A stretch of 64,000 nt of DNA from Eustoma russellianum (Eukaryota; Streptophyta; Magnoliopsida; Gentianales; Gentianaceae): positions 25,917,437 through 25,981,436 of the forward strand of contig AP025062.1 in the NCBI GenBank assembly GCA_036186865.1, given 5' to 3'. The notes beneath the pieces were generated by a model. It saw only the letters and a list, made by a program, of their open reading frames with translations, had not been told where the DNA came from and did no database searches. Of the stretch, positions 13,101-23,851 are shown in pieces. The number at the start of each line of letters is the position of its first letter. Positions within the stretch are counted from its first letter, which is position 1. A program made the translations under genes and the position numbers.

Positions 13101-13594
13101 TATAATGCTGTCATTGTAAATAAAGAAGTAATTATATATATTGTTACTTTATTACTACTTGTTTCCCCATGTATGATCCACATGAAGTATCTATAAAGAA
13201 TACTTGCTGAGCGATTAAAAGATGGTGGTTATCGCTCATACTTGCCTCTTAATATTTCAGAGAACAGGGACCCTGATGCCGTGTTCATTGAGGAGGAACC
13301 CCAGATAGAGTATCCGTGAGCAAAGATGTAGGCTGAAGCTATGTACCTGTTGCGTGTGAGCTTTATTTATTGTGATGTAATAAAATTATCGTGAGAAGCT
13401 GTATTTGTGGATGTGTGGATTTGAACGGTTTGTAATAATATTATGCATGTCGTGAGCTTATTTTAAGATGCTTCCGCTATATCGATTACAATTCATGTGA
13501 CATGCACATGTATGGTATCGACGCCTTGTACTCTATGGAGTAGAGTATGGCGGGTGCACTGAGCCGGAACTCTGGTTTCGGGCGGGGCGCTACA
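10130..13594 (+). repeat. Gypsy D 5' LTR
   Basis: Runs from TGTTACAACCC to GGGGCGCTACA. Candidate signals: a strong splice donor CAATCAAG|GTAAGAAC (GT at 10829), stem GAGCGAT/ATCGCTC (13209-13237), acceptor TTTCAG ending at 13260, two terminal hairpins (13529-13547 and 13564-13581), a perfect 16-bp tandem pair at 12813-12844 and several TA-rich tracts. Short frames (10504-10686, 12533-12763) recur in both LTRs and have no protein features. Confidence 0.95.
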
Positions 13595-13596
13595 GT

Positions 13597-13612
13597 TGGT
13601 ATCAGAGCATGG
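13597..13612 (+). promoter_or_regulatory. Gypsy D primer-binding site
   Basis: TGGTATCAGAGCATGG lies two bases after the LTR. TGGTATCAGAGC complements the 3' end of plant initiator tRNA-Met, the usual primer for minus-strand synthesis in these elements. Confidence 0.93.
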
Positions 13613-13884
13613 TTCTAGATCCACAGCGGGAACAGTAAAGTAAGCAATTAGAAGTTAAGTGATGATCCTAGAACTTAAGTTATGATCTTAGACCAAGAGT
13701 GATATCCCTAGATTAGAATCCTTAGAATGGTTAGGAATAGCTAAATAATATTTAAAAGTTTTGCTTGGATTATTAAGTTTCAGAAAAAAAAAATAATAAA
13801 TTTATTTTTATAAATTCTGAATTATTCAGGAAGACAAATTGATTTCAATTGTAAATTATTACTAATGATGCTGCCTTCAATAGG

Positions 13885-15071
13885 ATGTCTCCACGACCTA
13901 GAGGTAGACCGCGCGCTGACAGACCTGCACAGTTACCCCCTCCTCCACCACCACAGATACCCCCGCAGACAGGACCGGTCCCACTTTACGCTGAGCATGT
14001 GCCTCCACCCCCACAGCAGCAGGGTCAAGGAGATTTTCAGCAGGCTGTTCTGCAAGCTTTGGTACAGATAGGACAGGCAGTAGGTAACAACGGCCATCAG
14101 AATCATGCGGCACCTCCACCGCCACCGCCACCACCGCCACCACAGCATGGTACTCGTTTCTTTTACGGGGAAATGAAGAAGGCCCGCATTCCTAACTTTG
14201 AAGGTGGATCTGACCCTGATATAGCCGAGAAATGGCTAAAAGAAGTACAGAATAATTTTGAACTGATTCAAATACCAGAGGAGATGAAAGCCCAGGTTAT
14301 CAAGCCTTTTCTGACTGGTGAGGCCGATGAATGGTGGACCACTAATTTGCAGCATTTGCCAGCTCCAGTTACTTGGGAACGATTTCTAAGAGAGTTCCGC
14401 AAATTCTATATTCCACCATCAGTTACCTTACAGAAGATAGGAATGTTTGAGTCTCTGGTCCAGATGCCTGGAATGACAGTGGCCGACTATGCCAACAGAT
14501 TTACTGCATTGGGAAGATATGTTCCAGCGATTATGGGGGGATGAACAACTGAAGATGATTAAGTTTGAGAGAGGACTGAATCCACGCATTCGCACGTGGA
14601 TTGTGAATGCCAACCCAAGAGATTTTGGTGAATTACTGGATGCCTGCTATCGGGTAAATAGGAACATCATTAGACGTGACGCCGATACCTGGAGCAAAAG
14701 GCCCCAAGAGTTTGGAGATGGTCAGTTTGGTAAAGGGGCTAAGACTGCCAGAGGAGATGATGGACGTAACCGTCAGCAGAATTATCAGCAGCAACCTCAA
14801 CCGCAACGCCAACCACAACAGCAACGTCCACCACAGGCGAATCCAGTTCCGAAATGCCCTAAGTGCCAGAAGCAGCATACAGGAGCATGTTTGCTGAAGA
14901 TTGGAGCTTGCTTTAACTGTGGCAAGATTGGCCACATGATCAAGGACTGTCCTGAGCCCAGGAAGGGACCCCAGAGGGCCGCACCTCAGCAGAGAGATGG
15001 CCCAAGGGCCAATGCCAGAGTACATGTGATGACAGATGAGGAGGTTCTGGAAGCTCCAGACGTTGTGACAG
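13885..15071 (+). CDS. Gypsy D Gag, first exon of gag-pol; one frameshift
   Basis: The ATG at 13885 opens a proline/arginine-rich N-terminus, followed by the retrotransposon gag domain (GEMKKARIPNFEGG, EWWTTNLQHLP, FLREFRKFYIPP), a glutamine/proline linker and one CCHC zinc knuckle (CFNCGKIGHMIKDC, about 14910-14951) that binds genomic RNA. The frame breaks at a run of six G (14535-14540): the first part ends at 14544 and the second continues one base shifted; one G fewer would restore it. This is either a real mutation or a homopolymer sequencing error. The end of the exon is set by the GT at 15072, where unspliced reading runs to a stop at 15160. Gag packages the RNA in cytoplasmic particles. 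Confidence 0.88.
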
Positions 15072-15148
15072 GTATATTTCATTTTGAAAAGTTTATGATA
15101 TTATCCACTTGCTTAGGAATTGCATGTTTGAATTATGAATTGCTTCAG
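15072..15148 (+). other. Probable 77-nt intron at the Gag/protease junction
   Basis: The segment begins ACAG|GTATAT and ends CTTCAG|GTGT. It is AT-rich and 77 nt long, near the minimum plant intron size. Its length is not a multiple of three, and removing it puts the Gag frame directly into the protease frame (threonine-glycine-valine at the joint, then the DSGA block at 15190-15201). Left in, Gag ends in a short unrelated tail at 15160. Splicing in Ty3/gypsy genomic RNA is established for Ogre elements. Its presence here is inference from frame and splice signals. Confidence 0.72.
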
Positions 15149-18100
15149 GTGTTATATTAACAAACAACATACCTGCCAACGTATTAATTGATAGTGGTGC
15201 AAGCCATTCCTTTGTATCGAAAAGGTTTGCTAAGAACCTTGGTAGTTGTCCGACTTGGCTGGTTACACCTTATCGCATTCAAGCAGCTGGCAATCAGGTG
15301 ATCATTTCACATCATATATATAAGAATTGCGAGATAGAAATGGGAGGACAGAAGTTCGAAGTTACCCTAATTCCTATACAGATTGAGGACTTTGACATTA
15401 TTTTAGGCATGGATTGGTTGTTCAAACACCATGCCTACATTGATTGTCGAGGTAAGCGTGTGATGATTAAGGATCCAATGCGAGAAGAAATGATTTATCA
15501 AGGGAACTCCAAAATAAAAAAGATACCACAAAATATTTATCTGACAGCAGCGAAAGCATTTCAATCACTGAAAAAGGGTAGCGAAGGATTCCTTGTGTAT
15601 GCCCTTGGCGAGGATTCTGATACCTCATCAATTGACAACATTCCAGTAGTCAAGGAGTTCATAGATGTATTCCCAGATGATTTACCAGGCTTGCCTCCGG
15701 ACAGAGAGATTGAATTTGAGATTAATGTTGTTCCAGGAGCTGAACCAATCTCAAAGGCACCATATAGAATGGCCCCAGCCGAATTAAAGGAATTGAAATC
15801 ACAGTTGCAAGAATTGATAGATAAGAAGTTCATACGGCCAAGTGTATCACCATGGGGAGCTCCAGTGTTGTTCGTTAAGAAGAAGGATGGCAGCATGCGA
15901 CTCTGCATCGATTACCGAGAGCTGAATAAGATCACGATCAAAAATAGATATCCACTGCCTCGAATCGACGATTTGTTCGATCAATTAAGGGGTGCCAAAG
16001 TGTTCAGCAAGATTGACCTTCGCTCTGGTTACCATCAGTTGAAGATCAAGTCGGAAGATATCGCTAAGACTGCTTTTCGTACAAGATACGGACATTATGA
16101 GTTCTTAATGATGCCATTTGGACTGACTAACGCACCCGCAGCATTCATGGATTTGATGAACACAGTATTTCGGGATCAGTTGGATAAGTTCGTGGTAGTA
16201 TTTATTGACGATATCCTGATATACTCACCGGATGAAGAGACCCATGCAGAGCATCTAAGAATAACACTGAATGTATTAAGAAGGAAGCAGCTATATGCTA
16301 AATTCAGCAAGTGTGAATTTTGGCTCCACAGTGTTGCATTTTTAGGTCATGTTGTGTCTAAGGATGGTATCTCAGTAGACCCGAAAAAGATTGAGGCTAT
16401 TACGGAATGGCCGAGACCGACAAATGTGACTGAGGTCAGGAGTTTCTTAGGACTTGCAGGTTATTATCGGAAGTTTGTTGAGGGATTCTCACGGATTGCA
16501 GTTCCATTAACTCGTTTGACGCAGAAAAAGACGCGATATGATTGGACTTCTGAATGTGAACAGAGCTTCACCGAACTTAAGAAGAAATTGACATCGGCAC
16601 CGGTATTAGCACAACCATTTTCAGGAGAGGGATTTGTGGTATATAGCGACGCTTCGAAGAATGGACTAGGTTGTGTATTAATGCAGAAGGAACGAGTAAT
16701 TGCATATGCATCAAGACAGTTGAAACCATATGAACAGAATTACCCCACCCATGATCTGGAATTGGCGGCAGTTGTATTTGCGCTCAAGATATGGAGACAT
16801 TACTTGTATGGAGAGAAATGCGAAATCTATACGGATCACAAGAGTTTAAAATATCTTTTCACCCAGAAGGAACTAAACATGAGGCAGCGAAGATGGTTGG
16901 AGTTGATGAAAGACTATGATCTCGCTATTCATTATCATCTGGGTAAGGCGAATAAGGTAGCAGATGCGTTGAGTAGGAAGTCAAGTCATGCTAGGCAGAC
17001 GCCTCTAGAGAGAGAGATAGCCGAGTTTGGATTGGATGTAGTTGACTCGACTGCAAATATTCTGGCTAAATTGATGATAACTCCCACTTTAATTGATAGG
17101 ATCAAAGAGGCGCAAAAGAATGATTCTGAGTTAATGATCATCGTCAAGCAGTTTGAAGAACAACCGGTGAGGGACTTTCAGTTGCATAATGATGGCAGTC
17201 TTTGGTTCAAAGAAAGATTATGTGTGCCAAGCATTGATGGAATTAAAAAGGAAATCATGACGGAAGCTCACAACTCACGATTATCTATACATCCGGGAGC
17301 AACAAAGATGTACCAGGATCTTAAAAGAAATTATTGGTGGAACGGCATGAAGCGAGACATTACGGAATTTGTGCAGAGATGTCATACTTGTCAACAAGTT
17401 AAAGCAGAACATCAGAGGCCGGCAGGACTATTACAGCCATTAGAGATTCCAGAATGGAAATGGGAGCATATTACGATGGATTTTGTTACCGGACTTCCTA
17501 AGACTCGCAATGGTAATGATACGATTTGGGTAATCGTGGATCGTCTCACTAAATCGGCACATTTCTTATCCATGTCAATACAGACATCCATAGAAAAGCT
17601 GGTCAGCATGTATATGAATGAGATAGTCAGCCTACATGGAACACCTGTTAGTATCGTGTGCGATAGAGATCCACGTTTTACTTCACGATTTTGGAAAGCT
17701 TACCAAAATGCATTGGGTACCGAACTCCGGATGAATACAGCCTTCCACCCGCAGACCGATGGACAGTCAGAACGTACTATACAAACACTGGAAGATATGC
17801 TACGCGCGTGCACTTTGGATTTCAAGGTTAGCTGGGACAAATCAGTGAAGTTAATTGAGTTCTCCTACAATAACAGCTATCACAGTTCTATTGGTATGGC
17901 ACCTTTTGAAGCATTGTATGGAAGGAAGTGTCGATCTCCATTATATTGGGATGAAGTTGGCGAGAGAACTATTATGGGCCCGGAACTGGTAGAGCAGACT
18001 CTGGAAAAGATCAAGGTGATACGTGATAGATTGAAAGCTGCTCAAGATCGTAGCAAAAGCTGAGCTGATACAAAGAGACGACCGATTGAGTTTGAAGCAG

Positions 18101-18516
18101 GCGAGAAAGTATATTTGCGAGTTTCACCGACCAAAGGCGTGAGTAGATTTGGGATTAAAGGGAAACTGAGCCCTAGATTTATTGGCCCTTATGAGATACT
18201 AGAGAAAGTTGGAGCTGTTGCATACCGGTTGGCCTTACCTCCTACATTATCCCAAGTACATAATGTGTTTCATGTATCTCAGTTACGGCGATATGTACAC
18301 GATCCGGATCATATACTGGAGCAACAACCCGTAACTATTAAAGATGACGTTACATATGAAGAAGTCCCAATACAGATCGTGGACCGTAAGGAGCAAGTGT
18401 TGAGGAGACGGACAATTCCATTTGTGAAAGTATAGTGGAGTAATCATACTGAGCGGGAAGCAACCTGGGAACCGGAGCAGCAAATGCAGAAGCAATATCC
18501 CCAACTGTTCGTATGA
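15149..18516 (+). CDS. Gypsy D Pol polyprotein with two in-frame stops
   Basis: One frame from the presumed splice acceptor: aspartic protease (LIDSGASHSF, 15190), reverse transcriptase (LFVKKKDGSMR, LRSGYHQL, catalytic FIDD at 16201-16212), RNase H (VVYSDASKNGLG, YTDHKSLKYL, KANKVADALSR), integrase with HHCC zinc finger (CHTCQQVK) and the three acidic residues (MDFVTGLP about 17477, CDRDPRF about 17660, DGQSER about 17768), then the GPY-type end and a chromodomain-like block (VFHVSQLRRYV, VDRKEQVLRRR, EATWEPE). The chromodomain normally steers integration to heterochromatin. TGA at 18061-18063 cuts the integrase, and TAG at 18433-18435 cuts the chromodomain; both open on in frame to TGA at 18514-18516. 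With the G6 frameshift these make the copy probably defective, though otherwise uneroded. The segment from 15298 to 18063 is uninterrupted. Confidence 0.9.
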
Positions 18517-18561
18517 GGTACGCAAGTTTCGAGGACGAAACTTTTTATAAGGGGGGGAGAA
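18517..18561 (+). promoter_or_regulatory. Gypsy D polypurine tract region
   Basis: AAGGGGGGGAGAA (18549-18561) directly precedes the 3' LTR. It is the RNase H-resistant primer for plus-strand synthesis. Confidence 0.9.
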
Positions 18562-21500
18562 TGTTACAACCCGGAAAATTCGTTATGTCGTAACGACTAC
18601 TAATACCGTAATATAATTTCGTAGGTGTACGATCCATAAAACTAGATTTATATTATCAAATATATTAGCAAAGATATTACAAACATTTGAGTATATACAA
18701 TAAAAACCCAATTAAATTAATTAGTAACAACTTAAACTATTAGGATAAATTAAATCAAAAAGAAATACATGTCACAACAATTTTATACTACATTAAATAA
18801 ATGAAAAAAACAATTATATACATACAACATAAAAGAAAAGGAAAAAGAAAAAGAAAGGTGAAGACAACTTGTCTTACACCTTGATTAAAATATTAGCATG
18901 CCTAAGAATCTCACCTTAACCCATCCCTCCACCCCATGCTTGTCAAAAGTTTGTCTCCCACCCCATTCCCCTCCATGCTTGGCCGGCCACCCCTTAGAAA
19001 AGTAGGAAATTTTAATTCTTCTTTAACCCCTCAAATAATACATCTTCAACCAACCAAATTCATCCTATCTCCAAGGAAAACCCAAGAAACATTCCAACAC
19101 CCTCATTTTTCCCCTTAAGGCCGAAAGTTCACCCTCCATAAGGAGAAGATTTTCTTCTCCTTTCTTCACACCAACATCACTCAAATCAAGTATTATAAAC
19201 ACTCAATCAACTAAGAAAGATTCAAGAAGGTTGAAGCATCTAGAATCAAAAGCAATCAAGGTAAGAACTTTATGAAGTTTAAGTTTAATTCTTCTATATA
19301 CTTAGTTTCATAAGTTGCTCACTAACCCTCCTTTTAAACCCTAAACACCATGTATACCTAGGAGGAAGGAAGAAGAACTCTCTTCCAAACCAAGTGAAGG
19401 AAACATCTTCTAAGTGTAAGAAAGGTGAACCAAGGCAAGTACTCTTCTTAGATCCTTCATGGATTTAAGATTCAATACTTATGTTTATATAAAAATGGGA
19501 TCATCATGTAGTATGTTCAAATTTTGTTTTAAGAATAAGCAAGATCTATGCTTGTAGTGTTAGAAATATACAAATATATAATAATAAAAGGCTATATGTA
19601 TATAAATGAAACATATATATATACGGTTGTTGTATATATATATACATATAGAAGCTATATATATACGGCATCACACATATATACATACATATAGATATAA
19701 ACTTTGAACAAATGATATGAAATGAAAAACATTAAGAAAGATGTACAAAGAATTCAATTCTTATTGTTTTGATTATGTTTTCTTTTATGATGATCATCAT
19801 GTTTATATCTTATATGTTTTGTGTTTATATGTTTCAAGATCATGTCTTTAACATGTTTATGTATGCATCATAAGCATGACTTATATACATGGTCTAAATG
19901 GTTGTTTGATGATCATCATCTTCACATATACATCACATATACACGGCTAGGTGGCCTATTTTAGTACTTCATTGAGTTTCATCATCACCATTCTAAGATG
20001 TGTATTAGATGATGAATGTGGCTCAAGAAGTATACTCTTTATGTTATTCATCATGTTTATGATTATGTATTTGTTTTCATAGAGTTATAATTTTAAGATT
20101 AGTAAAGAAAAGGTAAGAAATATGTATATGTTACTTATGAGAACTTACAACTTACAACATATACATAAAAGGAAGAAAAATGAGAGATAAATATGTACAA
20201 TACATGGCCTAACTTTCGGCCTTATAGAGTAGTTTGTAAAATGAGATGTGACATGTTAAATAAGTATATATGGATATAATTATACATATATATATACATG
20301 GCTTAAGATAATCAAAGTATAAAATACCTTATATAGTATATATACACACACATATAAGTGTATTACTATGAAATATATACATATATACATTACATATATA
20401 TTCGGCCGAAGGCCATTTAATAAACCAAAAATGTTTCTTGAGTTAAATGCTATGGATACTATTATGTAAATTATGTGATAATGAATGAAGTATGGTATAA
20501 GTGTAGGTGGTTGTACGTGAAGAATTAAAGGATCTAAGAATTAAAAGTCAATTTCCTTAAGTGTTGGAATAAGAGTTGTATTTGGAGAATACAAATTAAG
20601 AAAGTGGTGTTGGATGAAAAATGAAGAAAAGTGGGCTGTTTTAGCCTCATGGCCGAATGGCCTTTTGGTGGTCAAAGTGTGAATCCCTTTAAGTTATGAT
20701 ATATATAGGATGAAAATAAGTAAGTGATGTTATAAGATGTAGTTTACCATAACACCTCATACGAACAAGTCTTATGCTGCACGAAGATAAAGTTTGAAAG
20801 TTGTTTTACGCATATCATGTTTTAAAAGTTCATATGCATGTGAATAATAAACGCGAGACGATCGATTTCGTTGACACACGATATGTTATGTTATGTTCAT
20901 GATTATGACTATGTTATGTTCGCCGGCGTGACATCGGTATCGGGGTGATAGATGTCAGGGGCATATGATTACGTATATGGCCGAGTGTAACACCGGGTCC
21001 GGGACACGGGATCTCCGTCATAGCGCGTCACCGTTAGTACATATACATATGTTTATGATGTTTTATGTCATATATGTACTACATGGGAAATCGATCGGTA
21101 TGTCGTGTGTTATTATTCTTATGAAAAGTGCTATAGCCAATGATGAAAATGTTATGTCTTCCTGTTATGAAAATGTCATGTTATGCAAGTTATGAATATG
21201 TCATTTTTCGCAAGTTATGAAAATCATGTCAATCTATGAAATTTCATGTTTACGAAAAGCCATGTTTACGAAAAGCCATTTTATGAAAAGTCACGTTTTA
21301 TGCATCATGTCATGATCATGCCCTTAGGTGGTGATTAGTATATTTGTACAATCATGATGCCTTAATATGATTAAGGAAGATCACGTGCATAGAGGTGATG
21401 ATTGTAAGTTATGACCTTAGTATAAGATGGATTAGTGTTTAAGCATGGAAGGTATACTAAGGATATGCTGAGGAAGAATGATATGACCCATAAGGTATGA

Positions 21501-22026
21501 TGCAAAATCTTATGTTCTGTTTATTCCTTATATATAATGCTGTCATTGTAAATAAAGAAGTAATTATATATATTGTTACTTTATTACTACTTGTTTCCCC
21601 ATGTATGATCCACATGAAGTATCTATAAAGAATACTTGCTGAGCGATTAAAAGATGGTGGTTATCGCTCATACTTGCCTCTTAATATTTCAGAGAACAGG
21701 GACCCTGATGCCGTGTTCATTGAGGAGGAACCCCAGATAGAGTATCCGTGAGCAAAGATGTAGGCTGAAGCTATGTACCTGTTGCGTGTGAGCTTTATTT
21801 ATTGTGATGTAATAAAATTATCGTGAGAAGCTGTATTTGTGGATGTGTGGATTTGAACGGTTTGTAATAATATTATGCATGTCGTGAGCTTATTTTAAGA
21901 TGCTTCCGCTATATCGATTACAATTCATGTGACATGCACATGTATGGTATCGACGCCTTGTACTCTATGGAGTAGAGTATGGCGGGTGCACTGAGCCGGA
22001 ACTCTGGTTTCGGGCGGGGCGCTACA
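18562..22026 (+). repeat. Gypsy D 3' LTR
   Basis: Exactly 3465 bp, collinear with the 5' LTR at an offset of 8432. I counted seven base differences (for example in GGAAAAAG at 18841, ACCCCATG at 18931, AAGGCCG at 19119) and no length difference. Splice-like, hairpin and tandem signals are the same as in the 5' LTR. Confidence 0.95.
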
Positions 22027-22103
22027 TACATGTACACGTTTGTATATATATCATGCATTTAAGTCACTTATTTTGAAATCACTCAAACCCCCTTTTCTCT
22101 ACA
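22027..22103 (-). repeat. Gypsy D TSD and first 73 bp of the Sirevirus C 5' LTR
   Basis: TACA (22027-22030) is the second TSD copy. Then follows the start of the C LTR in reverse (to CTCTACA, 22097-22103), matching 8684-8778. Confidence 0.88.
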
Positions 22104-22216
22104 CTTTTTACATATTCAAGACATGTTAAAGTGTACTAGAATATCCAAATCAGGGCTGATTGTAATATACCATATATGTGTAACTATTGTGCAATATTTG
22201 ACAAAGTTTACAAAAG
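22104..22216 (+). repeat. Sirevirus B 5' LTR, second part, ending at a deletion joint
   Basis: Begins with the second TSD copy CTTTT (22104-22108) and continues the B LTR, matching 24883-24987. It ends in ACAAAAGG, where LTR sequence runs straight into gag. U5, primer site and the 5' part of gag are deleted. Both parents have AAAAG at the joint. Confidence 0.85.
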
Positions 22217-23580
22217 GTACTAACAAGTATCCCATCCGAATAGGACCCTAAAGTCACGACAATTGAGGAGAGTAAAGAAACGAAATCAATAAAAATGGAG
22301 GAACTAATCGGATCTCTAAAGATATATGAAAACAAACTCATTTTAAGAAATTCTGAATCTACTTCTAAACATGATAAGGATATAGCGTTTAAATCAAATG
22401 AATACGTCTCTACCTCTGATGATCGTGTAGATGATAATGACACAGATTCCGATGATGAAAATTTAATCATGATGGCTAGAAGGTTAAGAAAGATCATGAG
22501 AAAATGGATTAAAAACAAACACAAGCGTACTTCATCTAAGAACCATAGAAATAAAAATAATGAGGAAATAAAGTGTTATGAATGTGGGAAACTTGGCCAT
22601 TTGTCATATGATTTCCCGAACAAGGACAAACAAACAAACAAAAACCTTGACAAGGATTGGACAGAATTCTAGACTCGTCTCAGAACCTAAACAAAGGAGA
22701 AGAGCCTTCAAAGCTTCTACTTGAAGTGATTCATCTGACTCTGAGACTGATGATACCGAAGAACAAACGGCACAAGTATGCTATACATCTAAGGCATCAA
22801 ATGAGGTATCTTCTGACTCTGATTCTGATTCTAAGCCTTCTTATGATGATTTATTCTGTCAATATCTTGAGTTGCATAAGTTTTCTAAGACTCTCACAAA
22901 AGAAAAAACCGGTTAATTGAAGATAAGAAGTTGTTAGAATCATATAACACAAACCTGTTGCTCAATTAAACGATTCAAAAGAAGAGTCGTCTTGCACAAT
23001 CAGTGCATTAAAATTAGAGGTCTCATCATTAACGACACAAAACAATGAAATAAAATCCAAGATTTCAAATTTGAAATCAAGGAATATAGATCTAGAAAAA
23101 ATGGTGAAACAATTTGACACCGGTACAAACATGCTAGATCGCATCATTTCTTCACAAAAACATGATAGCGAGAAAAACGGATTAGGATACATTGAGAAAA
23201 ATGAGACACTAAATAAATCAACCAAATTCATTCCATCTGATAAAATAGATGCGTCCAAGATATATGTGGCGCCTAAGAAGACGCCTAGATCCCCCCTATG
23301 TCATCTCATCATGCTTCTTCTTTATATCATACGAGATATAATTATGTGCCATATAGATATGAAAAGAAACCATTGATGCATACATGACATTCATTCAACA
23401 AAAATGCATCTAGATCATGCACCATGCGCACAAACGCAAGAACTTATCTCGGTCCAAGGCCTATTGCACTCCCACCTAATGTCTATTATATTGCATCTTC
23501 ATCTCTTTTCTTACCTTTTGGAAGACCTAGGAAGGTCACCCAAATTTGGGTACCAAAAGGGACATTTGCAAAGGGTTGAA
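22217..23580 (+). pseudogene. Sirevirus B gag remnant
   Basis: Matches the intact gag of Sirevirus K (61900-63270): the segment before the MEELIGSLK motif, an acidic stretch, a CCHC knuckle (CYECGKLGHLSYDF, last cysteine mutated to phenylalanine), the coiled-coil region and the terminal QIWVPKGTFAKG. It starts inside gag because of the upstream deletion and is broken into frames 22295-22672, 22657-22920 and 23071-23376. The stop after KGTFAKG sits where K also has its Gag stop. Loss of a zinc ligand alone would impair RNA packaging. Confidence 0.85.
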
Positions 23581-23851
23581 TAAATAACCCTTAAGAGTGC
23601 ACTTGAAATGCATGAGTTTTGTTGATATACTATAAACTACTATTTTTTTCTTACATGTACTTTTGATATTATTTACAAAATAAAGGGGGAGAGAAAGTGC
23701 ATGATTTAAGGGGGAGAAAGAGCATGATTGCAAAATTAAGGGGAGAGACAACTAAAAATTCAAAATTCGAATTTGTGCTTGATTGGAGGGGGAGCGGTTA
23801 TATTTAAATCTTGAACTAAGGTTATTTTTTAAATCATCAAAAGGGGGAGAT
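23581..23851 (+). promoter_or_regulatory. Sirevirus B multiple purine tracts before the 3' LTR
   Basis: All of pol is missing here. Five tracts with four or five G (near 23683, 23708, 23738, 23786 and 23840-23850) alternate with AT-rich spacers; the last abuts the LTR. Such repeated tracts are known from Sireviruses; only the last would prime plus-strand DNA. Confidence 0.8.

Larger units (their letters stand above)
10130..22026 (+). mobile_element. Gypsy D: young Ty3/gypsy chromovirus, innermost element of the nest
   Basis: 11,897 bp with two LTRs of exactly 3465 bp, a primer site, gag, pol and a purine tract. The 4-bp TSD is TACA (10126-10129 and 22027-22030); a 5-bp reading is possible if the boundary is shifted by one base. 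Pol order protease, reverse transcriptase, RNase H, integrase defines gypsy, and the C-terminal chromodomain-like block plus very long LTRs suggest the Del/Tekay group. About seven LTR substitutions in 3465 bp give, at 1.3e-8 per site per year, under 0.1 million years; slower clocks give about 0.15. The coding region carries one frameshift and two in-frame stops. Confidence 0.93.
5720..22103 (-). mobile_element. Sirevirus C: minus-strand Copia derivative nested in B
   Basis: TSD CTTTT at 5715-5719 and 22104-22108. Net of gypsy D it is about 4.5 kb: a complete 3' LTR (5720-8778), a purine-tract region, the last codons of RNase H (9014-9100) and a 5' LTR reduced to its first 1.1 kb (9101-10129 plus 22031-22103). 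Primer site, gag and nearly all of pol are deleted. The shared LTR parts differ at roughly 15-20 positions in 1.1 kb by eye, so it is older than gypsy D and younger than B. Confidence 0.88.

Noticed and set aside
13898..14148. Minus-strand frames opposite gypsy D gag
   Set aside because: Shadows of the proline-rich Gag N-terminus.
10504..21195. Identical pairs of short frames at 10504/18936 and 12533/20965
   Set aside because: Same non-coding position in the two gypsy D LTRs.
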